A stretch of 34,809 nucleotides of DNA from Candidatus Moraniibacteriota bacterium (GTDB taxonomy: Bacteria; Patescibacteriota; Minisyncoccia; Moranbacterales; UBA1568): positions 1-34,809 of the forward strand of contig JAGOSP010000001.1 of assembly GCA_018062205.1 (NCBI GenBank). The letters run 5' to 3'. The translations under genes and the position numbers were made by a program. This document shows, piece after piece, positions 7,166-15,074 of this stretch. The notes under the pieces were generated by a model, which saw only the letters and a list, made by a program, of their open reading frames with translations, ran no database searches and was not told the origin of the DNA. Numbering within the stretch: position 1 is the first letter of the stretch; the number at the start of each line of letters is the position of its first letter.

Positions 7166-8107
7166 ATGAAAATTACACACAAACTCACCCTGGTGATCGT
7201 TATCGGTCTTGTTGCTATTATTGGCTTGGGCGAGGTGGCATATTATAGCGTCAAGAGTATGGAGGAGAGATTCTCTGAGCTTGTAGAGCTGCCAATAGCA
7301 AGTATTTTAAGGCTGGGTCATATGACTGAGGCCTTCGCACTTAGCGTAGACGAAGCTCGTCTGTATCGCCAATATGGGACGGAAGAAGCGCGGGAAGCTT
7401 ATTTTCAAAAAAGAGACGACTTCGATATGTTGCTCGCTGAGCTTAAACGAGAACTCGGATATGGAACGCCAACTATTCCTCAGCAAGACACAGTATTTAT
7501 TGATGCTATTTCTGTAAAAACTGAGATCCTTTCTTCTCTGATTGCTGCTGATTTTCATCAGTACGAACAGGGGCAGAAAACAAGCCCATCGGCTGATGAT
7601 CCTTTTCGAGAGCAAGAGGGCGAGATTATGACTTTGATTGGACAGTATCGCGATATGGAAAAAGAGGAAATTCGCCTTGCCCACGAAGCAGCGAAACACA
7701 AAACAGCTCAGACAAATACATTTTTATTCGTTTTTATCTTGAGTTTTATTGTGGTAAGCATCGTGATTAATGGATTTCTGGCAAGAAGCATTATCAGGCC
7801 TCTTGCTTTGCTTACGGAGATGGCGAAGGGATTTGGTGGCGGTGATATGGGCAAGAGAGTACATTCGCCAGGGAATGACGAGCTTGGAATTGTTGCGAAT
7901 GCCTTTAATGAGATGGCTGACAATATTCAACAATCCCATGGGAATCTCGAATTGCAAATTCAGGAACGTACGTCGGAACTGAAAAAGCAACTGAGCGATC
8001 TCGAAAAAATGAATATGTTGATGATTGATCGGGAGTTAAAAATGGTTGAGCTCAAAAAGCGAAACAAGGAACTTCAAAGCTCTCAAGGACAAGGAACGTC
8101 TACGTAA
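7166..8107 (+). CDS. Transmembrane HAMP-domain receptor without an output domain
   Basis: 313-residue protein with membrane helix 1 at about residues 8-28 and an extracytoplasmic, mostly helical sensory domain at 30-180 (four-helix-bundle style as in chemoreceptors). Membrane helix 2 is at about 185-207 and a HAMP domain at about 207-260 (RPLALLTEMAKG, then NDELGIVANAFNEMADNI). A coiled coil follows at 258-306 (LELQIQERTSELKKQLSDL, then RELKMVELKKRN). This is where a PAS/histidine-kinase or methyl-accepting module would normally follow, but the gene stops. Start 7166 is chosen over 7088 because of the promoter and the AAGAG site. It may signal through partner proteins or act as an adaptor to a separate kinase; no kinase is in the window. 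Confidence 0.85.
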   Translation: MKITHKLTLVIVIGLVAIIGLGEVAYYSVKSMEERFSELVELPIASILRLGHMTEAFALSVDEARLYRQYGTEEAREAYFQKRDDFDMLLAELKRELGYGTPTIPQQDTVFIDAISVKTEILSSLIAADFHQYEQGQKTSPSADDPFREQEGEIMTLIGQYRDMEKEEIRLAHEAAKHKTAQTNTFLFVFILSFIVVSIVINGFLARSIIRPLALLTEMAKGFGGGDMGKRVHSPGNDELGIVANAFNEMADNIQQSHGNLELQIQERTSELKKQLSDLEKMNMLMIDRELKMVELKKRNKELQSSQGQGTST

Positions 8108-8134
8108 AAAAGCATTTTAGAGGAATAAATGAAA

Positions 8135-8170
8135 GGCTTCCGGATTTTAATCTGGGAGCCGTTTTCTTTT
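8135..8170 (+). terminator. Rho-independent terminator after the HAMP gene
   Basis: An 11-bp stem (GGCTTCCGGAT with ATCTGGGAGCC, two G-U pairs, TTTA loop) is followed by GTTTTCTTTT. It lies 28 bases after the HAMP gene stop and separates it from the SurA-N gene. Confidence 0.8.
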
Positions 8171-8252
8171 CTCGTTTTTCTTGCGCCACAAAATACGATA
8201 CCTACAGAGAAAGATATGCTAAAATAGTCAAGCAATTATTAATGATATTCGT

Positions 8253-8939
8253 ATGGAAGAAGAGTCAAAGCAGGAGCATGGAGCTGGGAAGGCGATGAGA
8301 AAGATAAAAAAGATGACGCTGAAGAGGATCCTATTGATGATGTCCAAAATGAAGAAAGGAACGTTCGTGGGGGCCATCTTGTTGTTGGTTCTCATTGGTT
8401 CAGTTGCTTTTGTCTATTTCATGAAAAAGTCATGGTTCATAGCAGCGACTGTTAATGGCACTCTGGTGAGTCGTGTAAGTGTTATACAGGAACTTGAGAA
8501 ACAAGGAGGAAAAAGTGTCCTTGATGATATGATTATGAAGATGCTTATCCGCGATGAGGTCCATAGATTGAAGATAGTTATTAAGAGATCTGATATTGAT
8601 GCAGAAATAAAAACAACAGAGAGTCAGGTAACCTCACAAGGGGGAACGCTTGATGAGGTATTGGAACAGCAGGGTATGACGAGAGATGATTTGACCGAAC
8701 AAGTTTTGATGAAAAAACAACTTGAGCAAATTCTTGCCGATAAGATACAGGTAAGTGATGAAGAAATCAATCAATATCTGAAAGAGCATAAAATAAATCC
8801 TACGAAAGATATGAGTCTTCCTGAGTTGAAGAATAAAATTCAAGAGCAACTCCAGTCAACCAAGTTTAGTACAGAGGTACAGAAGCTCATTGTTGATTTA
8901 CGCGAATCAGCAAATATTGTACATTACGTTGAATATTAG
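8253..8939 (+). CDS. Membrane-tethered SurA N-terminal-domain protein (chaperone-like, no PPIase domain)
   Basis: 228 residues: a Lys/Met-rich basic N terminus (1-36), one membrane helix at about 39-57, then an extracytoplasmic helical domain of the SurA_N / trigger-factor-like type. The typical opening ATVNGTLVSRVSVIQELEKQGG is followed by LDDMIMKMLIRDEVHR and QVLMKKQLEQILADKIQVSDEEINQYL. The parvulin prolyl isomerase domain usually inserted next is absent, and only a short helical closing segment follows. It probably acts as a holdase for exported proteins. A TAAAAT box about 28 bases upstream of ATG 8253 is a weak promoter candidate. The gene stands alone between a terminator and a 300-base gap. 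Confidence 0.85.
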   Translation: MEEESKQEHGAGKAMRKIKKMTLKRILLMMSKMKKGTFVGAILLLVLIGSVAFVYFMKKSWFIAATVNGTLVSRVSVIQELEKQGGKSVLDDMIMKMLIRDEVHRLKIVIKRSDIDAEIKTTESQVTSQGGTLDEVLEQQGMTRDDLTEQVLMKKQLEQILADKIQVSDEEINQYLKEHKINPTKDMSLPELKNKIQEQLQSTKFSTEVQKLIVDLRESANIVHYVEY

Positions 8940-9243
8940 ACTAAAAAAAGCGTTACCAGTGAGAGGTGTATTTCCTTGAGCGTTTTTAGAAATGGGTATG
9001 ATTATAAATTTTATTCCTCATCACGCGGGGCATTTTTGAGGCATGTATATCCGAGGGATATCGCTATGGAAATTTCCAGGACTGCTTGATATTTTTGTGA
9101 AGTAGTTTTTGGACATGAGTTCGAAATTTCTGTTGTGTATCTGGATGAGATGTTAACCGGAAGTATCAATCATGCAGACATTGTTCATGGTATAGTAAGT
9201 AAAGAGAGGTGTTCAAAAAAAGAGTGTTGATAATTTTACCAAC
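8940..9243. other. 304-base intergenic region before the NRAMP-family gene
   Basis: No coding frame with family features is visible on either strand. It holds an extended -10 box at 9188-9196 and otherwise AT-rich sequence. No RNA gene or terminator hairpin with a T-run was recognised, so transcription from the SurA-N gene may read through. Confidence 0.5.
9188..9196 (+). promoter_or_regulatory. Extended -10 promoter upstream of the NRAMP-family gene
   Basis: TGG followed by TATAGT, 47 bases before the GTG start. A GAGAGG purine stretch lies downstream at about 9203-9208 but is far from the start. No clear -35 is present. Confidence 0.4.
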
Positions 9244-10620
9244 GTGAATCATTTTTTCGCAATAGAAAAAAAAATTCAGCGAAGGCTGAAAAAAACAGAA
9301 CGACAGGCATTTCATTTTGGAAAAAGTGTTCTGAATTACAAGCGATATAATCGCTTCTTGCGTATTTTGGGCCCCGGACTGGTGACTGGTGCAGCGGACG
9401 ATGATCCATCGGGTATTGCAACATATTCACAAGCAGGCGCAGCACAGGGCTTTGGTTTATTGTGGGTTTTCCCGTTTGTATATCCCCTCTTGCTTGCAGT
9501 ACAGGAAAGCTGTTCTCGTATTGGGGCTATCACGGGCATGGGATTGGCAGCCGTAATCAAAGAGCATTACAGTAAGAAATTACTGTATGTATCAGTTGGA
9601 TTGGTTGTTGTTGCCAATACATTGAATATCGGCGCTGATTTGGGTGCCATGGCTGCCACTGCGCAATTGTTTGTCGACATCCCATTTGCTATTTTGGCCA
9701 TTTTCTTTGCTGTTCTTATTATATTTCTGGTTATTTCCGTGAGCTATAAGGCGTATGCCAAGATACTCAAATGGTTAGCGCTGACATTGTTTGTCTATCC
9801 GGTTACCGTGTTTTTGGTAGGGCAGGATTGGTTGGAAATATGGCGTGCAACATTTACGCTGACACCGAAAATCACAGTTGAAACACTGTATATTTTAGTA
9901 GGCGTACTCGGAACAACTATCTCGCCATATTTATTTTTTTGGGATACCTCCGGAGTAGTGGAAGAAGAAATTGCGAAACACAATAAATCAAAAATCGGCG
10001 AAGATCCCAAGGCGACAAAGAGATTCCTTCGTAATTTACGGATAGATAATTTTGTGGGGATGACGCTTGCGAGTGTAACGGCCTGGTTTATTGTTATTGC
10101 GTGTGCGTCAACATTGTTTAAAAATGGAATATTCGAAATCAACTCAGCTGCTGATGCGGCTCGAGCGCTTGAGCCTCTTGTGCAGAATTTTCCGAATGCC
10201 GGACTCATCGCTAAGTTGATTTTCTCTATCGGGGTGATTGGACTTGGTCTTTTGGCAATTCCGGTTCTTGCTGGCTCATCATCGTATGCAATTAGTGAAG
10301 CTCTGGGATGGAAAGAGGGTCTCCACCGTAAATTTCATCAAGCCCGCGGTTTTTATATTATTATTATTGTGGCCACTTTTGTTGGATTGGGGATGAACTT
10401 TATTGGACTCGACCCGATTAAGGCACTGATATTTACCGCTGTTTTCAACGGAATAGCCGCAGTGCCACTCCTCTTTCTCCTTGCTCGTGTTGGGAATAAT
10501 AAGCATATTATGGGGGAATATAAGAATGGCGTATTGTCGAATTTTTTCGTGAGACTTACGTGCGGTGTTATGACCCTTGTTGTTCTGATATTTTTCTTTT
10601 CATTTTTTACCAGAGGGTAA
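9244..10620 (+). CDS. NRAMP (SLC11) superfamily metal transporter, atypical motifs
   Basis: 458-residue polytopic protein with about eleven membrane helices. The first helix has GPGLVTGAADDDPSGIATY (42-60), clearly NRAMP-related, but the metal-site motif DPGN reads DPSG (54-57). The sixth-helix region reads GTTISPYLFFWDTS (223-236), so the Met of the usual MPHN motif is absent and SPYL stands in its place. Such sequences are commonly called NRAMP family or divalent metal cation transporters. Loss of the soft methionine ligand suggests a preference other than Mn/Fe, possibly a harder ion, but that is inference. The GTG start is used with a basic N-terminal tail (1-35). Promoter 9188-9196 lies upstream. 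Confidence 0.9.
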   Translation: MNHFFAIEKKIQRRLKKTERQAFHFGKSVLNYKRYNRFLRILGPGLVTGAADDDPSGIATYSQAGAAQGFGLLWVFPFVYPLLLAVQESCSRIGAITGMGLAAVIKEHYSKKLLYVSVGLVVVANTLNIGADLGAMAATAQLFVDIPFAILAIFFAVLIIFLVISVSYKAYAKILKWLALTLFVYPVTVFLVGQDWLEIWRATFTLTPKITVETLYILVGVLGTTISPYLFFWDTSGVVEEEIAKHNKSKIGEDPKATKRFLRNLRIDNFVGMTLASVTAWFIVIACASTLFKNGIFEINSAADAARALEPLVQNFPNAGLIAKLIFSIGVIGLGLLAIPVLAGSSSYAISEALGWKEGLHRKFHQARGFYIIIIVATFVGLGMNFIGLDPIKALIFTAVFNGIAAVPLLFLLARVGNNKHIMGEYKNGVLSNFFVRLTCGVMTLVVLIFFFSFFTRG

Positions 10621-10652
10621 AGAAAAAAAGATAAGGGATGTTTCCAATGGAG

Positions 10653-10658
10653 TATACT
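10653..10658 (+). promoter_or_regulatory. -10-like box upstream of the first hypothetical gene
   Basis: TATACT lies about 115 bases before ATG 10773, with no recognisable -35. It is the only promoter-like sequence in the 10621-10772 gap. Confidence 0.3.
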
Positions 10659-10772
10659 GTGAATAAGATTCATTTCTCGTTTTGAATTTTTGCATTTTGT
10701 GTGGCATGAATTACCAAAGAGAGAGGATCGTGGTATTTGAAGAAAGAGTTCTTATACAATGAGGAGATACCC

Positions 10773-11366
10773 ATGAGGATGAAAATAACTTCTTGTTTTG
10801 TTCCAGCTCTGAGAGAAAAGAGAGCTCTTTTTACTGTTTTTGAGAGGAATATGAGCAGATTGCTTCCGGTCGTCGGAATCTATGACGGATATGTCTCTCG
10901 GGATTTGAAACCAATTTTTGATATCTGGCTCAATGGTTTGACAGGATTGCTGGGAAGTAAACGGTTTGTTCCTGATGTGGTCCGGAATAATTGGCAGAAG
11001 CAGTTTCTTGTTTTTTTGGAGAAAAATGATGGTCTGCTCGGGTCTGCTCATCAGCACACGCGGCCTTCGGTAGCAGATTTGTCCGATGAGGCTCAGTGGC
11101 TATTGATGTTCAGTAGGGTGTTTTTGTGGAGTTTCTACAAAGAGAGTCTCCTTATACACCCGCAGACAAACGATGCTCTTCAGGAATGTCTTTTGGAAAT
11201 AGCTTTTCTTGCAATCGCAGATCTTTTCTTGGTACAGCGAGCCGTATTTTTGCCCGCGTATAATGAGCCGGAGTTTTGGGCAAGGCGCCATGCATGGGAG
11301 AAGGCCGAGAAACGAGCACAAAGAGCAGAGAGGATATGCAATCATCCTGAGGGGAGTGTGCATTAG
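10773..11366 (+). CDS. Hypothetical helical protein, member 1 of a possible tandem pair
   Basis: About 197 residues, no family recognised. The start at ATG 10773 is chosen because AGGAG sits 7 bases before it; an in-frame TTG at 10737 lacks such a site. The protein is rich in helix-forming and aromatic residues. It has an amphipathic middle (LFMFSR-like, WLLMFSRVFLWSFYKES), a hydrophobic helix near the C terminus (ECLLEIAFLAIADLFLVQRAVFLPA) and a basic tail (EKAEKRAQRAER). No signal peptide or catalytic motif is seen. Its spacing pattern resembles the next gene, 2 bases downstream (F-x-x-F-x-x-N-x-x-x-LL near the start, a W about 40 residues later, FLPA near the end). Confidence 0.7.
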   Translation: MRMKITSCFVPALREKRALFTVFERNMSRLLPVVGIYDGYVSRDLKPIFDIWLNGLTGLLGSKRFVPDVVRNNWQKQFLVFLEKNDGLLGSAHQHTRPSVADLSDEAQWLLMFSRVFLWSFYKESLLIHPQTNDALQECLLEIAFLAIADLFLVQRAVFLPAYNEPEFWARRHAWEKAEKRAQRAERICNHPEGSVH

Positions 11367-11368
11367 GT

Positions 11369-12004
11369 TTGAGACCCATTTTTGTTGTGGGAAGAAAATG
11401 TCTACTATTGACAGGATTAGGTATCTATGCTAGTATGTCCGTTCTAGTTCCTTCTCAGGAGAAGACCGTGAAAAAAAACGCAGCATCTGCATGTCAAGAA
11501 AAATCAGGTGCTGCTTTCGCGGCCTTCCAAGCGAATCTCAAGCTCCTGCTTGAAAGAAATGGTATGTCCATTGTCACAACAGCAGGTCTTTCAGAAGAGG
11601 GGGTTTACCAAGACCTGTTTCTCCTTTGGGAGTCTGCCTTGCAGACGTATTTCAAAAACCTGCCGAGAGCGGGAATCCTGCTTTCATCGAGCACTTCCGC
11701 GCTCTGGTTGTCAAAGGCGCTCAGTATCGAATTTGACATAGCCTTTTTGCCTGGCTTCTGTTCAGGAGGGCTCTCTGAAGTAGGCCGACCGTTTTTGGAC
11801 TACGCTCAGCAATTTTTCCCAGCCTTCTTTGCGGCGGCGTATGCCCAGCCGAGCGAGGCCGGTGAGAACCTGCTCCCCCAAATCTTATCAGGGCTTTCGC
11901 TCTCGGTTTTGGTGGCGTTGTTCATACGGGAAGCCGCTTCCTTTCTGCCGGCTGCTACCGACCACAGGGTACACCCCTTGGGTAGGGGGGTATTGTACTC
12001 CTAA
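11369..12004 (+). CDS. Hypothetical protein, member 2 of a possible tandem pair
   Basis: 211 residues from a TTG at 11369, or 189 from ATG 11435. The longer form adds a hydrophobic segment (IFVVGRKCLLLTGLGIYAS) that could be a signal peptide or anchor. The body is helical and Ala/Leu-rich: FAAFQANLKLLLERNG, then QDLFLLWESALQTYF, then LSVLVALFIREAASFLPAA. The gene follows its neighbour by 2 bases and shares a loose residue pattern with it. Local G+C is higher than in surrounding genes, and the last codons lie in a GC-rich palindrome, so the C terminus may be derived from a repeat. No function can be proposed. Confidence 0.65.
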   Translation: MRPIFVVGRKCLLLTGLGIYASMSVLVPSQEKTVKKNAASACQEKSGAAFAAFQANLKLLLERNGMSIVTTAGLSEEGVYQDLFLLWESALQTYFKNLPRAGILLSSSTSALWLSKALSIEFDIAFLPGFCSGGLSEVGRPFLDYAQQFFPAFFAAAYAQPSEAGENLLPQILSGLSLSVLVALFIREAASFLPAATDHRVHPLGRGVLYS

Positions 12005-12027
12005 CCACTGTCCGCCCGCCATGCGGA
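11970..12027. repeat. GC-rich REP-like palindromes at the 3' end of the hypothetical gene
   Basis: Two small hairpins sit in tandem: TAC-A-CCCC paired with GGGG-G-GTA (11970-11992), and TCCGC with GCGGA around CCGCCAT (12011-12027). Both are much more GC-rich than their surroundings. The first overlaps the last codons of the gene. A similar GC-rich element occurs at 26600-26637. Identity as a dispersed repeat needs the rest of the genome. Confidence 0.3.
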
Positions 12028-12039
12028 TGAATCGATTTT

Positions 12040-12077
12040 AGCGCTAGCTGTTTTTTTCAGCTGGCGCCTCTTTTTTT
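12040..12077 (+). terminator. Rho-independent terminator after the hypothetical pair
   Basis: AGCGCTAGCTG pairs with CAGCTGGCGCC (one G-U and one end mismatch) around a T7 loop, followed by CTC and T7. It isolates the upstream pair from typA. Confidence 0.85.
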
Positions 12078-12091
12078 AGAGACCAGAAGAG

Positions 12092-12120
12092 TTGACTAGA
12101 AGGAGGAAAATCGGTATACT
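12092..12120 (+). promoter_or_regulatory. Sigma-70 promoter of typA
   Basis: TTGACT, a spacer of exactly 17 bases, then TATACT. This is one of the two best promoter matches in the window. The transcript would start near 12127 and carry a leader of about 65 bases. Confidence 0.85.
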
Positions 12121-12130
12121 CATTTTGATG

Positions 12131-12154
12131 GAGAGCGGTGACGCCTCTTTTTTT
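12131..12154 (+). terminator. Terminator-like hairpin in the typA leader (possible attenuator)
   Basis: GAG(A)GCG pairs with CGCCTC across a GTGA tetraloop with one bulged A, followed directly by seven T. It lies just after the predicted transcription start and before the typA ATG, where a full terminator would cut the leader short. It may attenuate typA; strength is uncertain because the stem is only 6 bp. Confidence 0.5.
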
Positions 12155-12191
12155 GACCTTTATGTTTTTATTTTTCTGATGGAAAATACTT

Positions 12192-13988
12192 ATGGAAATA
12201 CGTAATATCGCTATTATCGCCCATGTTGATCACGGTAAGACCACCTTGACCGATGCTCTTATGCGCGAAACAGGCATGGTAGCTGCAGATGGGGGCTCAA
12301 TGGATTCCAACGCACTCGAGAGAGAGCGAGGGATTACTATTTATGCAAAGAATGGGTCTATTTTTTATAAAGACACCAAGATTAATATTGTTGATACACC
12401 AGGACACGCTGACTTTGGATCAGAAGTGGAACGAGTGCTGCGTTCTATCGATGCTGTTGTTTTGGTAGTAGACGCTCAGGAGGGCCCAATGCCTCAAACG
12501 CGTTTTGTTTTGAAAAAGTCACTTGAACTTGGTCTCCATCCGATTGTAGTTTTGAATAAAATTGATAAGCCAGCCGCTCGACCAGAAGAAGTTTCCGAAA
12601 TGGTGTACGAATTATTCCTTGATCTTGGGGCAACAGACGAGCAGCTTGATTTTCCGGTTGTATATGCGGTTGGACGGGATGGAGTGGCAATGTATCAGCT
12701 TGGCGATGAGCGAAAAAATCTTGAGCCATTACTTGATACGATTCTGAAGAATGTCCCACCAGCCTGTAATGGAGAGAGAAGCGTTGAAGGGAAATTTCTT
12801 GCTCAGCCGTTTAATCTTGGGTATGACAATTTTGTCGGTCGTTTGGCTATTGCTCGTATGTACACCGGTGTGCTTCGGATGAATGATTCGATTTACGTAA
12901 AAAATGACGAAGGAAAATGTGTCCAGGGACGCGTGGCAAAGCTCTTTACTTTCCGCGGCATGGAACGTGTTGAGGCAACAGAGGTAGAAGCGGGTGATAT
13001 CGTTATGATTGCTGGGTTGCCGACAGTTGAAATTGGGGACACATTAGCTCTTTCTTCGGATCAGGAAAACTTGCCAGCTATTGCAATTGATGAGCCGACC
13101 ATTTCTTTGAATTTCATCGTGAATGATTCGCCGTTTGCTGGCCGAGAGGGAAAATTTGTGACGAATAAACAAATTCGTGAGCGACTTGAAAAGGAGCTTG
13201 AAATTAACGTTGGATTAAAAATTGATTTTGGTGATGGTACATACAAAGTGTATGGTCGTGGAGAATTGCATGTGGCCATTTTGCTTGAAAATATGCGTCG
13301 CGAAGGCTTTGAGATGCAAGTTTCTCAGCCGCAGGTCATTATTAAGGATATTGATGGGGTGAAATCTGAGCCGTATGAAGAAGTGACGGTAGAGTGTCCT
13401 TTGAATGTGACGGGCGTGGTGATTGAAAAGATGGGAAAGCGTAAGGGCGTCATGACAGAAATAAAGGCCGGTTCTGGTGGGTATCAACGTCTGATTTTTG
13501 AAGTACCAACACGAGGATTACTCGGGTATCGTAGCGAATTTACCATTGATACGAAGGGAGAGGGGACTATTTATTCTCGCGTTATCGGTTTTCGTTCGCA
13601 TGTGGGTGACATTAAGCGCCGAGATGTTGGCTCGATGATTTCAATGGCGACCGGCAAAGCTCTTGGTTTCTCACTGAATAATCTTCAGACACGCGGTACG
13701 TTGTATATCAGCGCTGGTGCTGAAGTGTATGAGGGAATGGTGCTTGGAAACGCCATCAAGGGAATGGATATGGCGGTGAATCCAATTAAAGGAAAACAAT
13801 TGACCAACATGCGTTCCTCGGGAACAGACGAGGCTATTCGTCTTACACCTCCTTGGGAAATTTCGATTGAGCGTGGTCTCGAAGTGATGAATGAAGATGA
13901 ATACCTTGAGGTTACCCCTCTTTCGGTTCGTCTACGCAAACAGCTTTTGACTGAGACGGAGCGAGTTCGATCAGTGCGGAAAAAATAG
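12192..13988 (+). CDS. typA: Ribosome-associated GTPase TypA/BipA
   Basis: 598-residue translational GTPase, full family length. G1 AHVDHGKTTL (10-19), G2 RGITI (46-50), G3 DTPGH (68-72) and G4 NKID (122-125) are intact. Domains II, III and V follow, with the EF-G-like segment TISLNFIVNDSPFAGREGK and the BipA-type C-terminal region (GFRSHVGDIKRRDVGS, then NPIKGKQLTNMRSSGTDE, then RLTPPWEISIERGLE). TypA assists 50S assembly and translation under stress and low temperature. It is a monocistronic unit with its own promoter, a leader hairpin and a strong terminator. ATG 12192 is fixed by the conserved EIRNIAIIAHVDHGK opening. Confidence 0.98.
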   Translation: MEIRNIAIIAHVDHGKTTLTDALMRETGMVAADGGSMDSNALERERGITIYAKNGSIFYKDTKINIVDTPGHADFGSEVERVLRSIDAVVLVVDAQEGPMPQTRFVLKKSLELGLHPIVVLNKIDKPAARPEEVSEMVYELFLDLGATDEQLDFPVVYAVGRDGVAMYQLGDERKNLEPLLDTILKNVPPACNGERSVEGKFLAQPFNLGYDNFVGRLAIARMYTGVLRMNDSIYVKNDEGKCVQGRVAKLFTFRGMERVEATEVEAGDIVMIAGLPTVEIGDTLALSSDQENLPAIAIDEPTISLNFIVNDSPFAGREGKFVTNKQIRERLEKELEINVGLKIDFGDGTYKVYGRGELHVAILLENMRREGFEMQVSQPQVIIKDIDGVKSEPYEEVTVECPLNVTGVVIEKMGKRKGVMTEIKAGSGGYQRLIFEVPTRGLLGYRSEFTIDTKGEGTIYSRVIGFRSHVGDIKRRDVGSMISMATGKALGFSLNNLQTRGTLYISAGAEVYEGMVLGNAIKGMDMAVNPIKGKQLTNMRSSGTDEAIRLTPPWEISIERGLEVMNEDEYLEVTPLSVRLRKQLLTETERVRSVRKK

Positions 13989-14004
13989 ATAGTATGCAAC
14001 AGCT

Positions 14005-14046
14005 GAAAAGAGCGGTATTCGTTTGAATACTGCTCTTTTCTTTTTT
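14005..14046 (+). terminator. Rho-independent terminator of typA
   Basis: A 16-bp stem (GAAAAGAGCGGTATTC with GAATACTGCTCTTTTC, one G-T pair) with loop GTTT is followed by six T. It is a textbook intrinsic terminator. Confidence 0.93.
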
Positions 14047-14073
14047 GGTCTTTTTTGATTTTCGAAAAACGTG

Positions 14074-14079
14074 TATACT
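14074..14079 (+). promoter_or_regulatory. -10 box upstream of the DsbA-like gene
   Basis: TATACT lies 32 bases before ATG 14112. A TTGATT lies upstream but at a spacing of only 13 bases, so the -35 is unclear. Confidence 0.45.
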
Positions 14080-14111
14080 ATCAGGGTAACCAGTAGAGAT
14101 TATTAAAAAAT

Positions 14112-14960
14112 ATGGAAGAAGAGAAATGGGAAGATGTTGATGATACCGTTAAATCAAAAGCAACAAATAAAGACGCAGTAACCATTGCAGGGGCAGTACT
14201 TTTGGGATGCTTGATCATCTCCGGGACACTGGCTTATGTCTCCGCTCGTGGAGTCAAGATAATGGGGCAGGTTGGCGGAACGGAAGTCGCTGCTAATCAG
14301 GCAGGTAGTCAGCAACCAGATGCAGTGAAAGTGAGTATTGATGAAATCAAAGCACTCTTTACCGACAAAAATATTATGTTTGGGAAGAAGGACAGTAAGA
14401 TACTTTTTGTTGAATTTAGCGATCCAAGTTGCCCATTCTGTCAGGTAGCCTCTGGAAAGAATCCAGAATTAAACAAGCAGGCCGGTGCCCAGTTTACAAT
14501 GGAAAAAGATGGTGGAACCTATTTACCACCAGTTCCAGAAATGAAAAAGTTAGTTGATTCTGGTAAAGCGGCATATGTGTGGCTCTATGCTAATGGACAT
14601 GGGAATGGAGAGCTTGGCACTAAGGCTCTTTATTGTGCTAAGGAAAAAGGAAAATTCTGGGAAGCTCATGACTTGCTGATGTCAGCTGCTGGATATGATC
14701 TTATGAACAATACAGTGAAGAATGATGTGGCGAAGTCTGGAGATATGGCCAACTTCTTGAAAAATGCAGTGAAAGTAGATGATATGAAAAAGTGTCTTGA
14801 GAGTGGTAAATACGATGATCGTATCGCCGGAGACATGGCAATCGCGCAGAAAATTGGTTTTAGAGGAACACCGAGCTTTTTCGTCAATACGACAAATTTT
14901 GCAGGGGCATACAGCTATAAGGATATGATGTCGGTAGTGGAAGAGGCCCTGAAGAAATAG
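14112..14960 (+). CDS. Membrane-anchored DsbA/thioredoxin-like disulfide oxidoreductase
   Basis: 282-residue protein with a cytoplasmic acidic tail, one membrane helix at about residues 23-44 and an extracytoplasmic thioredoxin-fold domain of the DsbA/Thioredoxin_4 type. The active site is CPFC (Cys107-Cys110) in EFSDPSCPFCQ, an inserted helical domain follows, and the cis-proline loop is in GFRGTPSFFVN (about 255-265). It probably forms or repairs disulfides in exported proteins. The Cys-rich surface protein encoded at 25799-28564 is a plausible client, which is inference. A single-gene unit between the typA terminator and its own terminator. Confidence 0.93.
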   Translation: MEEEKWEDVDDTVKSKATNKDAVTIAGAVLLGCLIISGTLAYVSARGVKIMGQVGGTEVAANQAGSQQPDAVKVSIDEIKALFTDKNIMFGKKDSKILFVEFSDPSCPFCQVASGKNPELNKQAGAQFTMEKDGGTYLPPVPEMKKLVDSGKAAYVWLYANGHGNGELGTKALYCAKEKGKFWEAHDLLMSAAGYDLMNNTVKNDVAKSGDMANFLKNAVKVDDMKKCLESGKYDDRIAGDMAIAQKIGFRGTPSFFVNTTNFAGAYSYKDMMSVVEEALKK

Positions 14961-14991
14961 GAATAGCTTTGAGAAAGCAGTCGGCGCAGAT

Positions 14992-15025
14992 AAAAAACCA
15001 CCTTCGAATGAGAGGGTGGTTTTTT
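14992..15025. terminator. Bidirectional terminator between the convergent DsbA-like and recombinase genes
   Basis: AAAAAACCACC pairs perfectly with GGTGGTTTTTT across a 12-base loop. The A-run on one side and T-run on the other let it end transcription from both directions, fitting the converging genes. Confidence 0.9.
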
Positions 15026-15074
15026 ATGGTCTTAGAAAAGTGCCAGAGATTTCTTTGAAGATAAAAAGAGAAGA

